Source: Solidesulfovibrio magneticus
GTDB lineage: Bacteria > Desulfobacterota > Desulfovibrionia > Desulfovibrionales > Desulfovibrionaceae
DNA length: 64,000 nucleotides
Direction of reading: 5' to 3'
Assembly: GCA_002482565.1 (NCBI GenBank)
Contig: DLGG01000068.1
Coordinates: forward strand, 32,673-96,672
The notes beneath the pieces are model-generated. The model was not told where the DNA came from. It made no database searches and saw only the letters and a list, made by a program, of their open reading frames with translations. A program made the translations under genes and the position numbers. Within the stretch, counting starts at the first letter, position 1. Each line of letters begins with the position of its first letter. Of this stretch, positions 54,437-63,498 are shown in pieces.

Positions 54437-54675
54437 CAACGAAAAAAAAAGGGGTAAAGGGGGCTTGTCGGGGACGCCCGATTTTTCGGGTTCAACCAGC
54501 ACAGGTGATCGGGCTGAGGGGTCCGACAATGCGCCGGCAATTTTCCAGCATCCCCCGGGCCTTGCCCACGGCTTAGCGCCAATCCTTGCCCGTAGGCCTT
54601 GAGCCTTGCCCTGCGACTTGTGCCGGAAGGCCTGGTTCCGGTTCCCGGCAACGCCGTTGCATTGAAGACGTGATA

Positions 54676-54704
54676 TTTCTATTGCATGAAATCTTGATTG
54701 TCAA
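54676..54704 (-). promoter_or_regulatory. Sigma70-type promoter of metal ATPase/marR operon
   Basis: On the minus strand TTGACA (54704-54699) and TAGAAA (54681-54676) are 17 nt apart. A TTGA-TTG-TCAA palindrome overlaps the -35 box, and TCAAGAT occurs twice nearby, possible MarR contact points. Confidence 0.6.
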
Positions 54705-54720
54705 ACATCTTGAAAAACAA

Positions 54721-54749
54721 AAAGGCGGGAGGTCGCCCTTCCCGCCTTT
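54721..54749 (-). terminator. Terminator of gap
   Basis: A 10-bp stem (AAAGGCGGGA and complement) with a 9-nt loop, followed on the minus strand by TTTGTTTTTC. It lies 21 nt after the gap stop. Confidence 0.85.
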
Positions 54750-54770
54750 CTTCCGGACAAGCGTCAGGTA

Positions 54771-55787
54771 TTACAAGCCCTTCTCGGCCATGAAGGCGAC
54801 CAGGTCGGACACCCGGCAGGAATAGCCCCATTCGTTGTCGTACCAGGCCAGGATCTTGGCCATGTCGCCGCCCTGGACGAAGGTGTATTCGCCGTCCACG
54901 ATGGAGGAACGGGAGTCGGCCTTGAAGTCCGAGGACACCAGCGGCAGGTCGGAGAAGCCGAGAATCCCCTTGAGCGGCCCGTCGGCGGCGGTCTTAAGCG
55001 CCGCGCGCAGGTCGTCGGTGGTGGTGGCTTTTTCCAGCTGCACCACGAAATCGACCAGGGAGACGGTGGGGGTGGGCACGCGCACGGACAGGCCCGAGAA
55101 TTTGCCCTTGAGGTCCGGAATGACCAGGGCCACGGCCTGGGCCGCGCCGGTGGAGGTCGGGATCATGTTGCAGGCGGCGGCCCGGGCCCGGCGCAGGTCC
55201 TTATGCGGGAGGTCCAGGATGCGCTGGTCGTTGGTGTAAGCGTGTATGGTGGTCATCACGCCCTTGACGATGCCAAAGCGCTCATGGACCACCTTGGCCA
55301 CCGGAGCCAGGCAGTTGGTGGTGCAGGAGGCGTTGGAAATGATGTGGTGGACGGCCGGATCGTACTTGTCGTCGTTGACGCCAAGGACGATGGTCAGGTC
55401 CTCTTCCTTGGCCGGCGAGGTGATGATGACCTTTTTCGCGCCGGCGTCGATGTGGGCCTGGCACTTGGGGCCGGTGCGGAAGATGCCGGTGGATTCGATG
55501 ACCACGTCCACGCCGAGTTCGCCCCAGGGCAGGCCCTTGGGGTCGCGTTCGGCGAAGTTGCGGATGTGCCAATCGCCGACCACCATGACGTCGCCTTCGA
55601 CCCGGGCGGCCACGGGCAGCTTGCCGTAGTTGGTGTCATAGGACAGCAGATGGGCGTTGGTGGCCACGTCGAAAAGATCGTTGATGGCGACCACGTCCAT
55701 GGCCTCGGCGTGGCGTTCCAGAATGGCTTTGAGGACTTGCCGGCCGATGCGGCCGAAGCCGTTGATGGCGATGCGAAGCTTTTGCAT
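54771..55787 (-). CDS. gap: Glyceraldehyde-3-phosphate dehydrogenase, type I
   Basis: A 338-aa glycolytic/gluconeogenic enzyme converting glyceraldehyde-3-phosphate to 1,3-bisphosphoglycerate. It has the NAD motif INGFGRIGR, Asp in AINDLFD (favouring NAD), catalytic Cys in [12 protein letters not shown], and His in [12 protein letters not shown]. Length is standard. It begins 12 nt after the GAF-domain gene, so the two are probably co-transcribed, and it is followed by a strong terminator. Confidence 0.97.
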   Translation of the reverse strand: MQKLRIAINGFGRIGRQVLKAILERHAEAMDVVAINDLFDVATNAHLLSYDTNYGKLPVAARVEGDVMVVGDWHIRNFAERDPKGLPWGELGVDVVIESTGIFRTGPKCQAHIDAGAKKVIITSPAKEEDLTIVLGVNDDKYDPAVHHIISNASCTTNCLAPVAKVVHERFGIVKGVMTTIHAYTNDQRILDLPHKDLRRARAAACNMIPTSTGAAQAVALVIPDLKGKFSGLSVRVPTPTVSLVDFVVQLEKATTTDDLRAALKTAADGPLKGILGFSDLPLVSSDFKADSRSSIVDGEYTFVQGGDMAKILAWYDNEWGYSCRVSDLVAFMAEKGL

Positions 55788-55799
55788 ATGCCGTTTCCT

Positions 55800-56360
55800 C
55801 TACTCGTGCATGGTGTATTCGTAGGCGGTCAGCAGTTCGTAATCGGTGCGCAGCGCCTGATGCAGCCGGGCGTTCTCGATGGCCATGGCCGAAAGGTTGG
55901 CGATGGCGGTGGCAAAATTGATCTCGCTTGTGGAGAACTCGCGGACGTTGGAGCAGTACAGGCGCATGACCCCGATATGGCGGCCGTCAACGGTCAGCGG
56001 CAGGGCCATGACCGAGGCGATGCCTTCCTCGCGCGCGGCGTCGGGGTACTGGAACATGGGATCGGAACCGGCGTCCTTGATCTGCACGACCTTGCCGGTC
56101 AGGGTTTCCTGGTCGATGCGGCTCTTGGCCACCTCGACGGTGCCCTTGCGCAGATAGCCCTTGCTCAGACCATGGGACGTGCCGGCCAGCAGGGTCTTGC
56201 CCTGGCGGTCCAGCAGGCGGATGGAGCAGGCCTTGGCGGCCAGGGACTTGGTGGCCTGCTCGGCGATGGCGTGGAGGACGGTGGCCGGCTCCAGGCTCGA
56301 ATTGATGCACATGGCCACTTCATAGAGGCTGCGATAATAGGCGCATTCCTGTTCGCTCAT
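55800..56360 (-). CDS. GAF-domain protein upstream of gap
   Basis: A 186-aa protein consisting of one GAF domain (about 20-165; CSIRLLDRQGKTLLAGTSHG, VMALPLTVDGRHIGVMRLY) with short helical ends. No output domain is attached, so it may act as a stand-alone sensor. Two Cys (CAYY, MCINSS) lie near the start. GGAGGGAG precedes ATG 56360. It is the first gene of a likely operon with gap. Function otherwise unknown. Confidence 0.82.
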   Translation of the reverse strand: MSEQECAYYRSLYEVAMCINSSLEPATVLHAIAEQATKSLAAKACSIRLLDRQGKTLLAGTSHGLSKGYLRKGTVEVAKSRIDQETLTGKVVQIKDAGSDPMFQYPDAAREEGIASVMALPLTVDGRHIGVMRLYCSNVREFSTSEINFATAIANLSAMAIENARLHQALRTDYELLTAYEYTMHE

Positions 56361-56501
56361 GACTCCCTCCCGCAAGGGGGTGGTTGGGGCGGCGGCGGAC
56401 GATCCGCCGGCCGGGTCTCGTATTCATGCCGGCTCATTGCGAAGGCCGGATGACGACTGTGCGGCAGCATACGGAATTCGAATAAAAAGGAAAAGGTTTT
56501 C

Positions 56502-56507
56502 ATTATA
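56502..56507 (-). promoter_or_regulatory. -10-like TATAAT upstream of GAF/gap operon
   Basis: An exact TATAAT on the minus strand in an AT-rich patch, ~140 nt before the GAF gene start. The -35 region is weak, so this is tentative. Confidence 0.3.
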
Positions 56508-56644
56508 CCGACAAGCGTGACCGCGAACAGGCCGCTCCGGCCCGTCTTCCCTGCGTAGTCACGGCAGGTAGGTCAATTCGGTATTGCGCGACGGTAAACG
56601 GCTGCTCCGGCCTGTCCCGGCCGGATTGCAGGCCAAGGCGGTCT

Positions 56645-57712
56645 TCAGGCGGCCGGCTGCTCGAACCGGGCGACATTGTTGCGTCCGCCGGATTTCACTT
56701 GATACATGGCCGCGTCGGCGGCGGCGATGAGGTCGTCGCCGGACATGCCCGGGACAAAGGCGGCCACGCCGATGGACACGGTGAAGCGGACGGGCGCGTC
56801 GGCCAGCTTGCCGTCGACGCGGGGGCGAAACTCGTAGTTCTGCACGGCCAACCGGATGGCGTCGGCATGGAACTGGGCCTCGTCGCCGTCCAGGTCGCAC
56901 ACCAGCACCAGTTCGTCGCCGCCGTAGCGGGCGGCGAACCAGCCATGGCGGCCGGCATGGGCGTCGATGATCTTGGCCAGGGCGCGCAGCACATCGTCGC
57001 CGACCACATGGCCGTAGGCGTCGTTGATGGCGGTCTTGAAGTTGTCCACGTCGATCATCATGGCGGTAAGCGGCGCGCCCTCGGCCTCGGCCCGGGCCAA
57101 GGCCGCGCGCAGATGCTCTTCCAGGGAGCGGCGGTTGTGCAGGGGGGCCAGCAGCGGATCGACCTGGATGATCTTTTCGAGTTGCTGGGCCTTGCGTTCC
57201 CAGGCCTGGGCCTCCTCGCGGTAATGGGCGAGCATGTTGCCGACCAGGGCGCGCAACTTGGGGATCATGACCGAGGGATCCTCGCCGCCGGCCAGGGTGT
57301 CGAGGGTTTCGCGGCCAAAGCGGCCCACGAGCTTGCTGCGCTCCTGCTCCGAGGTCAGCGTCTCTTCCAGAAAAGCGGTAATGGACTGGGCCAGGGACTT
57401 GGTGGCGGCTTTTTCGTTTTCCAGCTGGTCCTTGACGGCGGCCATGGGCAGATGGTCGGTGAGAAAAAGTTCCATGCCGCCAAGCAGGCGCTGCAGATGC
57501 TCGGAGGAAGGATCACGCCGGGCCAGTTCCGAAAAGACGTATTCCTGCAGGCTCTTTTTGCGCGAGTCGTCGAAAATCGTAAACTGCCGCAGCAGATTGC
57601 GCACAAAAAGCAGCACAGCCAGCCAGGACGGATCATTGCCGCAGCCGAGTTTGTGAAGCTCGCCGCACAGCTTGCGGATGTCGCACGGCGCTTCCTGACA
57701 GCCCAGATGCAT
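56645..57712 (-). CDS. GGDEF-domain protein with variant GGDEL site
   Basis: A 355-aa protein. The N-terminal ~190 residues are helical with a Cys-rich start (CQEAPCDIRKLCGELHKLGC). A GGDEF domain follows (about 195-345) with DVDNFKTAINDAYGH and the active site RYGGDEL, where the fifth residue is Leu instead of Phe. The metal and catalytic Asp/Glu are kept, so activity is likely but not certain. GGGAGGAAGG precedes ATG 57712. It is monocistronic, divergent from the dksA-like gene. Confidence 0.87.
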   Translation of the reverse strand: MHLGCQEAPCDIRKLCGELHKLGCGNDPSWLAVLLFVRNLLRQFTIFDDSRKKSLQEYVFSELARRDPSSEHLQRLLGGMELFLTDHLPMAAVKDQLENEKAATKSLAQSITAFLEETLTSEQERSKLVGRFGRETLDTLAGGEDPSVMIPKLRALVGNMLAHYREEAQAWERKAQQLEKIIQVDPLLAPLHNRRSLEEHLRAALARAEAEGAPLTAMMIDVDNFKTAINDAYGHVVGDDVLRALAKIIDAHAGRHGWFAARYGGDELVLVCDLDGDEAQFHADAIRLAVQNYEFRPRVDGKLADAPVRFTVSIGVAAFVPGMSGDDLIAAADAAMYQVKSGGRNNVARFEQPAA

Positions 57713-57858
57713 CAAATCCTTCCTCCCAAAACGGCCCTGCCGAGGCAGCCCGCCGTCCAATGATCCAATTTACGTAGTAACCCGCCCGCGCCTATGGGGC
57801 AAGAGCTGCCGAACGCTGTTGCCGCAAATCGGATCATTTTAATCCCTGTCCACAGCCC

Positions 57859-57913
57859 GTGACATTTTGACCCACAACCTTCAACCCTTGCCCGTTGTGG
57901 GTGACAATTTGAC
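57859..57913 (+). promoter_or_regulatory. Paired direct repeats upstream of dksA-like gene
   Basis: GTGACATTTTGAC (57859-57871) and GTGACAATTTGAC (57901-57913) lie exactly 42 bp apart, start to start. Between them is an inverted repeat CCCACAAC/GTTGTGGG. The layout resembles a cooperative regulator site on one face of the helix, 96-150 nt before the gene start. No known regulator motif is recognised. Confidence 0.45.
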
Positions 57914-58008
57914 GCAATGCCCGATACCTCTTTACCTCCGGCCCGGTTTTGATTACTGGAGTCAATTTTCAAGCCGGAGCTGTAAGGCCGGCGGCCGAGG
58001 AGGACTTC

Positions 58009-58371
58009 ATGGATCCCAAGGACGTCGAATTTTTCCGCGAACTTTTAAACGGCATGCTCCAGGACATCCTCAAAAAGGGCGAGGAAACCATTGAGGACAT
58101 GACCGACACCGTCGAGGTGTACGCCGACCCGGCCGACCGGGCCACGGCCGAGTCCGACCGGGCCTTCACCCTGCGCCTGCGCGACCGGGAACGCCGTTTG
58201 ATCAAGAAGATCAAGGAAGCCATCGAGCGCATCGACGACGGCACCTACGGCGAGTGCGTGGAGTGCGGCGAGGACATCAGCGTCGCTCGCATGAAAGCCC
58301 GTCCGGTCACCACCTTGTGCATCAAATGCAAAAGCCGCCAGGAGGCAGACGAAGACCTCCGGGGAGACTAG
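58009..58371 (+). CDS. dksA: DksA/TraR-family RNA polymerase-binding regulator
   Basis: A 120-aa regulator that enters the RNA polymerase secondary channel and works with (p)ppGpp in related proteins. The coiled-coil tip motif DPADRA fits DxxDxA, and a C-terminal zinc finger has C-x2-C-x17-C-x2-C (CVEC and CIKC). GAGGAGG before ATG 58009 fixes the start. The family has several paralogue types; the intact tip favours a functional DksA. A TAG stop is followed by GCCGCGTCCCTT. Confidence 0.92.
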   Translation: MDPKDVEFFRELLNGMLQDILKKGEETIEDMTDTVEVYADPADRATAESDRAFTLRLRDRERRLIKKIKEAIERIDDGTYGECVECGEDISVARMKARPVTTLCIKCKSRQEADEDLRGD

Positions 58372-58607
58372 CGCCGCGTCCCTTGCGAAACAGGCCCGTG
58401 TTTTTCCATCCTGAGCGACGCCTCGGGGTTTGTTCTTGAGCTTCGACCACCGGGCATGAAGGACGACGCGCCGCGCGCCGGCCGGTCCGGCCGCTCCTCT
58501 CCGCCCTGCGGGCGGCGGCGGTCGTTGCATCCTGTTTGGCCGCCGGTCCCGCCTGGCGGCAGGCAGACCCAGTCCGGGACATCCCGGGCCGGGGGGAGAC
58601 GTCGTCC

Positions 58608-60137
58608 ATGGAGGCCGTTTTTTTCCGAGTTCTGATCCGCGAGCTGGCCGGCGTCCTGCCGGGCGCTCGGGTGGAAAAGATTTTCCTGCCCGTCCCCAAC
58701 GTCTTCACCCTGTCGCTGTATCTGCCTTCCGGCCGCGTCGTCCCCGGCTGTCCCGGCAAGAAAACCGTCCATCTCCACGCCCGCTACGGCACGGGGCGTT
58801 TTTTTCTGTTCCTCTCCGGCGCCAAGACGGCCCAGCCCGACCGCGCCCCGGGGCAAGCCATGCGGCTGCGCAAGCACCTGCGCGGCCGGCGGGTGCAGCG
58901 CCTGGTTCCCGACTGGCCAAACCGCCGCCTGACCCTGGTGTTCACCGGCGACGGCCCGGCCCTGGTCCTTGATCCTCGGTCCTTCCCGGCCCTGGCCGAG
59001 GCCCCGGCTCCGGACGCGACGCCGGCCGAACCGGGCTGGCCGGACATCGAAACCGTCACCGGCGATCCCGACATCTGGCAGGCCCACCCCCAGCTCTCGC
59101 CCGGCCTGCGCCGCCGGCTGGCCGCCCTGCCCCGTAACGAACGCCAGGCGGTCTACGACCGGCTGCAGGCGGACGCGGCCGAAGGCTATTTCCTGGAGCG
59201 CAAAGGGGGCGAGCCCCTGGCGCTTTGGCCCGTGGCCTGGCCCGGCAAACCCCAGGCCGGGGTCGAGACCATTGCCTTTCCCACGGCCCTGGAAGCGGCC
59301 GCCGCCTTCGGGCTGCCCCTGGCTTTCGGCGAGGTCTCGGGCCGCCGCGACGCCCCCGAGGCCGACGCCGTCGCCGCCCGGGTCCGTCGCCGCCAGCGCG
59401 CCCTGGCCAAGCTTGACGCCGACGAAGCCCGGATGCGGGCCTTCATCGCGCGCAAGGCCGAGGCCGACCGCATTGCGGCGCACCTGCATCTGCTGGACAA
59501 GACGTCCAAGATCCCTGAACTTTTTTTCACCAATGACGACGGCACGGAAACGGCGCTGCCCCTCGACCCGGCGCTGACGATCCTTGGAAACATGCAAAAG
59601 CTCTATCATTTGGCGGCCAAAGGCCAACGGGGCCTGGCCGCCATCGCCGCCCGCCGCCGGGACTTGCAAGGCGAAAAAAAAGACTTACAAGGTCGGGAAC
59701 ACGCACCGGCGTCGCCCCAAAGCGCCGCTGGCGCGTCCGGCAGCCTCAAGGGCGTGGCCGCCCACGCGTATCGCACCTCAGACGGCTTTTTGGCCCTTCG
59801 GGGCAAAAACGCCAAGGCCAACGACCAGCTCCTTAGACTCGCCAACGCCTATGACCTGTGGTTCCACGTGGCCGACGGCCCGGGAACCCATGTGATTTTG
59901 CGACGCGACCATCCCGGTCGCGAGGTGCCGCGACGCAGCCTTGAAGAGGCCGCCGGACTGGCGGCCCTGGCCAGCTACGCCGCCAAAGCCGGCACGGCCG
60001 ACGTGTGGCTGGCCCGGGTCGGCGACGTGCGCCGGATCAAGGGCGGCGCGCCGGGCCAGGTGACGGTGACGCGGATGTTGGAGACGCTGCGGGCGGCCGT
60101 GGACCCGGCCCTGGAAAACTTGCGGGAGTTGGCGTGA
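58608..60137 (+). CDS. NFACT-family protein (RqcH/fibronectin-binding type)
   Basis: A 509-aa NFACT protein. The N-terminal NFACT-N region contains MRLRKHLRGRRVQRL, a coiled-coil middle follows (about 255-300), and the C-terminal NFACT-R domain reads RTSDGFLALRGKNAKANDQLL and DLWFHVADGPGTHVILR. In Bacillus the RqcH homologue adds Ala tails to stalled nascent chains on 50S subunits. The Asp-Arg pair needed there appears as Asn-Arg here (PNRRLTL), so tailing activity is doubtful. GGGGGGAG at 9 nt supports ATG 58608. Confidence 0.85.
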   Translation: MEAVFFRVLIRELAGVLPGARVEKIFLPVPNVFTLSLYLPSGRVVPGCPGKKTVHLHARYGTGRFFLFLSGAKTAQPDRAPGQAMRLRKHLRGRRVQRLVPDWPNRRLTLVFTGDGPALVLDPRSFPALAEAPAPDATPAEPGWPDIETVTGDPDIWQAHPQLSPGLRRRLAALPRNERQAVYDRLQADAAEGYFLERKGGEPLALWPVAWPGKPQAGVETIAFPTALEAAAAFGLPLAFGEVSGRRDAPEADAVAARVRRRQRALAKLDADEARMRAFIARKAEADRIAAHLHLLDKTSKIPELFFTNDDGTETALPLDPALTILGNMQKLYHLAAKGQRGLAAIAARRRDLQGEKKDLQGREHAPASPQSAAGASGSLKGVAAHAYRTSDGFLALRGKNAKANDQLLRLANAYDLWFHVADGPGTHVILRRDHPGREVPRRSLEEAAGLAALASYAAKAGTADVWLARVGDVRRIKGGAPGQVTVTRMLETLRAAVDPALENLRELA

Positions 60138-60233
60138 TCATGCGGTTTTGCTTGTCCTTGTCGGCGCGTTGTATTACTTGCGTGACCGGAGTGCGCGCGC
60201 GGGTTCCCGACCGTAACCAGGCTTCGTGACGTT

Positions 60234-61208
60234 ATGATGGAAACGCTGTGCATGGAGCGACGGCTCGACTTTGACGACCCGGCGCTCGCCCGGGACCTTT
60301 TTGGCCCCCACAATGCCAATATCGCCCTGATCGCCGGCAAATCCGGCGCGCGTCTCGACACCCGGGGCAGTTCCGTGATTTTGCGGGCCGACTCCGAAGA
60401 GACGCTCTCCCACGTGGCCAACGTGCTGGTGCAGCTCTACGGGCTTTTGCGCCAGGGCAAACCCATCTATCCGGCCGACGTGGAACAGGCCCTCAGCGTC
60501 CTGGCCAAAGAGCCCGAGGCCAGCCTCCAGCGCGTCTACCGCGAGGAATCCCTCGTCATTTCGCCCAAAAAAACCGTCACCCCACGTACCGCCACCCAGC
60601 GCGACTACCTGTCCGCCATAAGGCGGCACGACCTGGTCTTCGGCATCGGCCCGGCCGGCACCGGCAAGACCTACCTGGCCGTGGCCATGGGCGTGGGATT
60701 CCTGTTGGAAAGGCGGGTCAAACGCCTCATCCTCACCCGGCCGGCCGTGGAAGCCGGCGAGAAGCTGGGCTTTCTGCCCGGCGACATGGTGGAGAAAATA
60801 AACCCCTACCTGCGCCCCCTCTACGACGCCCTCAACGACATGCTCGACTTTCGCAAGGTGCGCGAGATGCTCGACACCGGCGTCATCGAGGTGGCTCCCC
60901 TGGCCTTCATGCGCGGGCGCACGTTAAACGACGCGCTCATCATCCTGGATGAGGCGCAGAACACGACGCCCGAGCAGATGAAAATGTTCCTCACCCGACT
61001 GGGCCTGTCCTCCAAGGCCGTGGTCACCGGCGACGCGACCCAGATCGATCTGCCGTCCCACACGGCCTCGGGACTCATCGAAGCCCGGCGGGTGCTTCGC
61101 AACGTACGCGGCATCGAGTTCGTCACCTTCAGCGACGCCGATGTCGTCCGCCATCCCCTGGTGGGAAGGATCGTCCAAGCTTATGAGCGAGATAGTCGAC
61201 AGGGTTAA
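60234..61208 (+). CDS. phoH: PhoH-like ATPase
   Basis: A 324-aa PhoH/YbeZ-type ATPase. An N-terminal KH-like region (about 10-75) precedes the P-loop GPAGTGKT (139-146), LTRPAVEAGEKLGFLPGD and Walker B ALIILDEAQNTT. In many bacteria it works with YbeY in ribosomal RNA processing, and ybeY is indeed two genes downstream. The weak upstream region gives no clear ribosome site. The next gene starts 26 nt before its stop. Confidence 0.95.
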   Translation: MMETLCMERRLDFDDPALARDLFGPHNANIALIAGKSGARLDTRGSSVILRADSEETLSHVANVLVQLYGLLRQGKPIYPADVEQALSVLAKEPEASLQRVYREESLVISPKKTVTPRTATQRDYLSAIRRHDLVFGIGPAGTGKTYLAVAMGVGFLLERRVKRLILTRPAVEAGEKLGFLPGDMVEKINPYLRPLYDALNDMLDFRKVREMLDTGVIEVAPLAFMRGRTLNDALIILDEAQNTTPEQMKMFLTRLGLSSKAVVTGDATQIDLPSHTASGLIEARRVLRNVRGIEFVTFSDADVVRHPLVGRIVQAYERDSRQG

Positions 61209-63498
61209 GCGGGCCATCAAGGCCCCTTCGACCCCATCCCCGGTGCAGCAGGCGGCGACCGGCTTCACGTTGCCCGAATGGGCGCCGGGCTTCCTGTTTT
61301 TCCTGGCCGTGGTCTTCACCTTGTGCTTCGTGGCCCGTCTGGGTCTCGACACCTCGGTGCGTCTTTTCACCGCCGGCGAGATCGCCACCCAGGACGTGGC
61401 CGCCGACCAAAGCCTGCAAATCGAGGACATCGAAGCCACCACCCGCCGTCGCGACCAGGTCGCCGAGGCCCAGCCGCCGGTCTTCGACGTTAGCCCCCTG
61501 CCCTTCGAGGCCCTGGCCAAAAGCGTCGAGGACATCATCGGCGCAGCCCGGGCCGCCACGGCCGAGGATCTGGAAAAACTGCGCTGGCAGGTGGCCGAAA
61601 ACCTCAACACCGACATCGGCCCGGACATCATCGAAGTCTGGCGGCAGGACGATTTCAAGGCGCTCATGCAAAAAGACGTGCTGCCCTGGCTCAAACAGAA
61701 CTACGAGCCCGGGGTCGTCAGCTCCATTTCCGTGTTCACGCCCTATAAAAACGGCATCCTCCTGCGCGAACTGCCCTCCAAGATGGAGACCCTGCGCGTC
61801 GAGACCCGGGACATCAAGGACATCAAGCAGATAAAAGATGACCTGGAGCACATGCTCAAGGTCTCCCTGAACAAGCCCTTCCGTCAGCGCAAGGCCGTCT
61901 ATTCCCTGGTCTATCCGCTCATCGCCCCCAGCATGACCCTCAACCAGGAAACGACGCAAGCCCGCAAGGCCGAGATCTCCCGGGCCGTGGAGCCGCTGTA
62001 CTACATCATCAAAAAGGGCGAGATCATCGTGCGACAGGGCGAGCGTGTGGGGCCCATCCAGCAGCTCAAGCTCCAGTCCCTCTACTCCCACCGCAAAGGC
62101 CCCTACAATCTGCTGCGGGCCACGGGCCTTTTCGGCATGTGCCTGATGTTTCTGGCCGTGCTTTACGTTTCCCTGGAGCGAGCCGGAATCAAACGCGTGC
62201 GCAGCACCGACTGGGTGTTTCTGGGCGTGGTGCTGCTTATCTTCGGCATGTTGGCCAAGGTGGGCGACATGGTCACCCTGCCGGGCGGCGGCGGGCTGCC
62301 GGAGGCGACGCGCTCCATCTACTTCGCCTACAGCCTGCCCATCGCCGGCGCGGCCGGTATTCTGGCGCTGTTTTTCCCCAAGCGCCTGTGCATCTTCACC
62401 AGCCTTATCCTGTCGTTTCTGGCCGCCAACATGGTCTACGGCGGCATCGGCGCTTTTTGCTACTACTTCGTCGGCTCCATGATCTACGTCTACCTCATCA
62501 AGCGCTCCGAAACCCGGTCGCAGTTGCTCAAGTCCGTCTTTCCGCTTTTGGCCGCCTTGTGCGTCATGTGGTGCTCGGTCAACCTCATGGACTTAAACGA
62601 CCCGTCCGTGGCCGGCGCTGGCCTGGCCTTCGTGGCCCTGTCCGCCTTCCTGTCGCTTCTGGCCGTGGTCGGCATCGCGCCCATCATGGAACTCATCTTC
62701 GGCTACACGTCGCGCTTCAGGCTCATGGAACTGCTCAATCTGGAGCAGCCGCTGCTCCAGGAACTCATGGTCAAGGCCCCGGGCACCTACCACCATTCGC
62801 TGATCGTCTCCAACATGGTCGAGGCCGGCGCCCGGGCCATCGGGGCCAATCCGCTGCTGGCCAAGGTCGCGGCCCTGTACCACGACATCGGCAAGCTCAA
62901 AAATCCCCACTATTTCATCGAAAACATCTCCTGCAAGGAGAACCGCCACAACAAGCTCGCGCCGTCCATGAGCGCGCTGATCCTCATTTCCCACGTCAAA
63001 AAGGGCATCGAACTGGCCCGGGAACACCGCCTGGGACAGGCCATCACCGACCTCATCGGCCAGCACCACGGCACCACGCTCATTGCCTACTTCTACCACA
63101 AGGCCAAGGAACTGGCCGAGGCCAAGGGCGATGATCCCATCCGCGAAGCCGATTACCGCTATCCCGGCCCCAAGCCCCAATCCAAGGAAGCCGGCCTGAT
63201 TCTTTTGGCCGACGCCATCGAAGCATCGAGCCGCACCCTGGTGGACCCCACCCCCAGCCGCATCAAGGGCCATATCCAAAACATCGTGCGCAAGATCTAC
63301 ACCGAGGGCGAACTGGACGATTCCCAGCTGACCCTTAAGGACCTGACGTTGCTCAGCGACACCTTCCAGCGCATCCTAACCGGCATCTTCCACCAGCGCA
63401 TCGAATACCCCAGCGCCAAAAGCCCGGAGAAAAACGGCAAAACCCGCGAGGAAACGGCCTGCGCCGTGGACCCCAAAGCGGCGGAACACGCCGCGTGA
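61183..63498 (+). CDS. 7TMR-HD membrane phosphodiesterase (PgpH type)
   Basis: A 771-aa membrane protein: a first helix (about 33-52), a periplasmic 7TMR-HDED domain (about 60-315), about seven membrane segments (about 315-510) and a C-terminal cytoplasmic HD domain (HHSLIVSNMVEAGARA, ALYHDIGKLKNP with Asp568, SHVKKG, QHHG, ILLADAIEA). Listeria PgpH of this design hydrolyses cyclic-di-AMP. The start at ATG 61183 is within phoH; GGGAAGGA lies 13 nt upstream. It overlaps ybeY by 4 bp. Order phoH-pgpH-ybeY is also typical of Firmicutes. Confidence 0.92.
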   Translation: MSEIVDRVKRAIKAPSTPSPVQQAATGFTLPEWAPGFLFFLAVVFTLCFVARLGLDTSVRLFTAGEIATQDVAADQSLQIEDIEATTRRRDQVAEAQPPVFDVSPLPFEALAKSVEDIIGAARAATAEDLEKLRWQVAENLNTDIGPDIIEVWRQDDFKALMQKDVLPWLKQNYEPGVVSSISVFTPYKNGILLRELPSKMETLRVETRDIKDIKQIKDDLEHMLKVSLNKPFRQRKAVYSLVYPLIAPSMTLNQETTQARKAEISRAVEPLYYIIKKGEIIVRQGERVGPIQQLKLQSLYSHRKGPYNLLRATGLFGMCLMFLAVLYVSLERAGIKRVRSTDWVFLGVVLLIFGMLAKVGDMVTLPGGGGLPEATRSIYFAYSLPIAGAAGILALFFPKRLCIFTSLILSFLAANMVYGGIGAFCYYFVGSMIYVYLIKRSETRSQLLKSVFPLLAALCVMWCSVNLMDLNDPSVAGAGLAFVALSAFLSLLAVVGIAPIMELIFGYTSRFRLMELLNLEQPLLQELMVKAPGTYHHSLIVSNMVEAGARAIGANPLLAKVAALYHDIGKLKNPHYFIENISCKENRHNKLAPSMSALILISHVKKGIELAREHRLGQAITDLIGQHHGTTLIAYFYHKAKELAEAKGDDPIREADYRYPGPKPQSKEAGLILLADAIEASSRTLVDPTPSRIKGHIQNIVRKIYTEGELDDSQLTLKDLTLLSDTFQRILTGIFHQRIEYPSAKSPEKNGKTREETACAVDPKAAEHAA

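Larger units (their letters stand above)
54377..54770. other. Intergenic region, metal ATPase to gap (394 nt)
   Basis: Contains the ATPase promoter (54676-54704), repeat copy 3 (54399-54436) and the gap terminator (54721-54749). The stretch 54440-54660 between the promoter and the repeat shows no gene or clear structure. Confidence 0.6.

Noticed and set aside
58372..58480. Possible third copy of the ~100-nt structured element after the dksA-like stop (GCCGCGTCCCTT)
   Set aside because: Only the first ~12 nt match; no second hairpin or closing CGCGACA follows at the right distance.
61183..63498. phoH-pgpH-ybeY as a novel arrangement
   Set aside because: The same order is well known in other bacteria, so it is ordinary.
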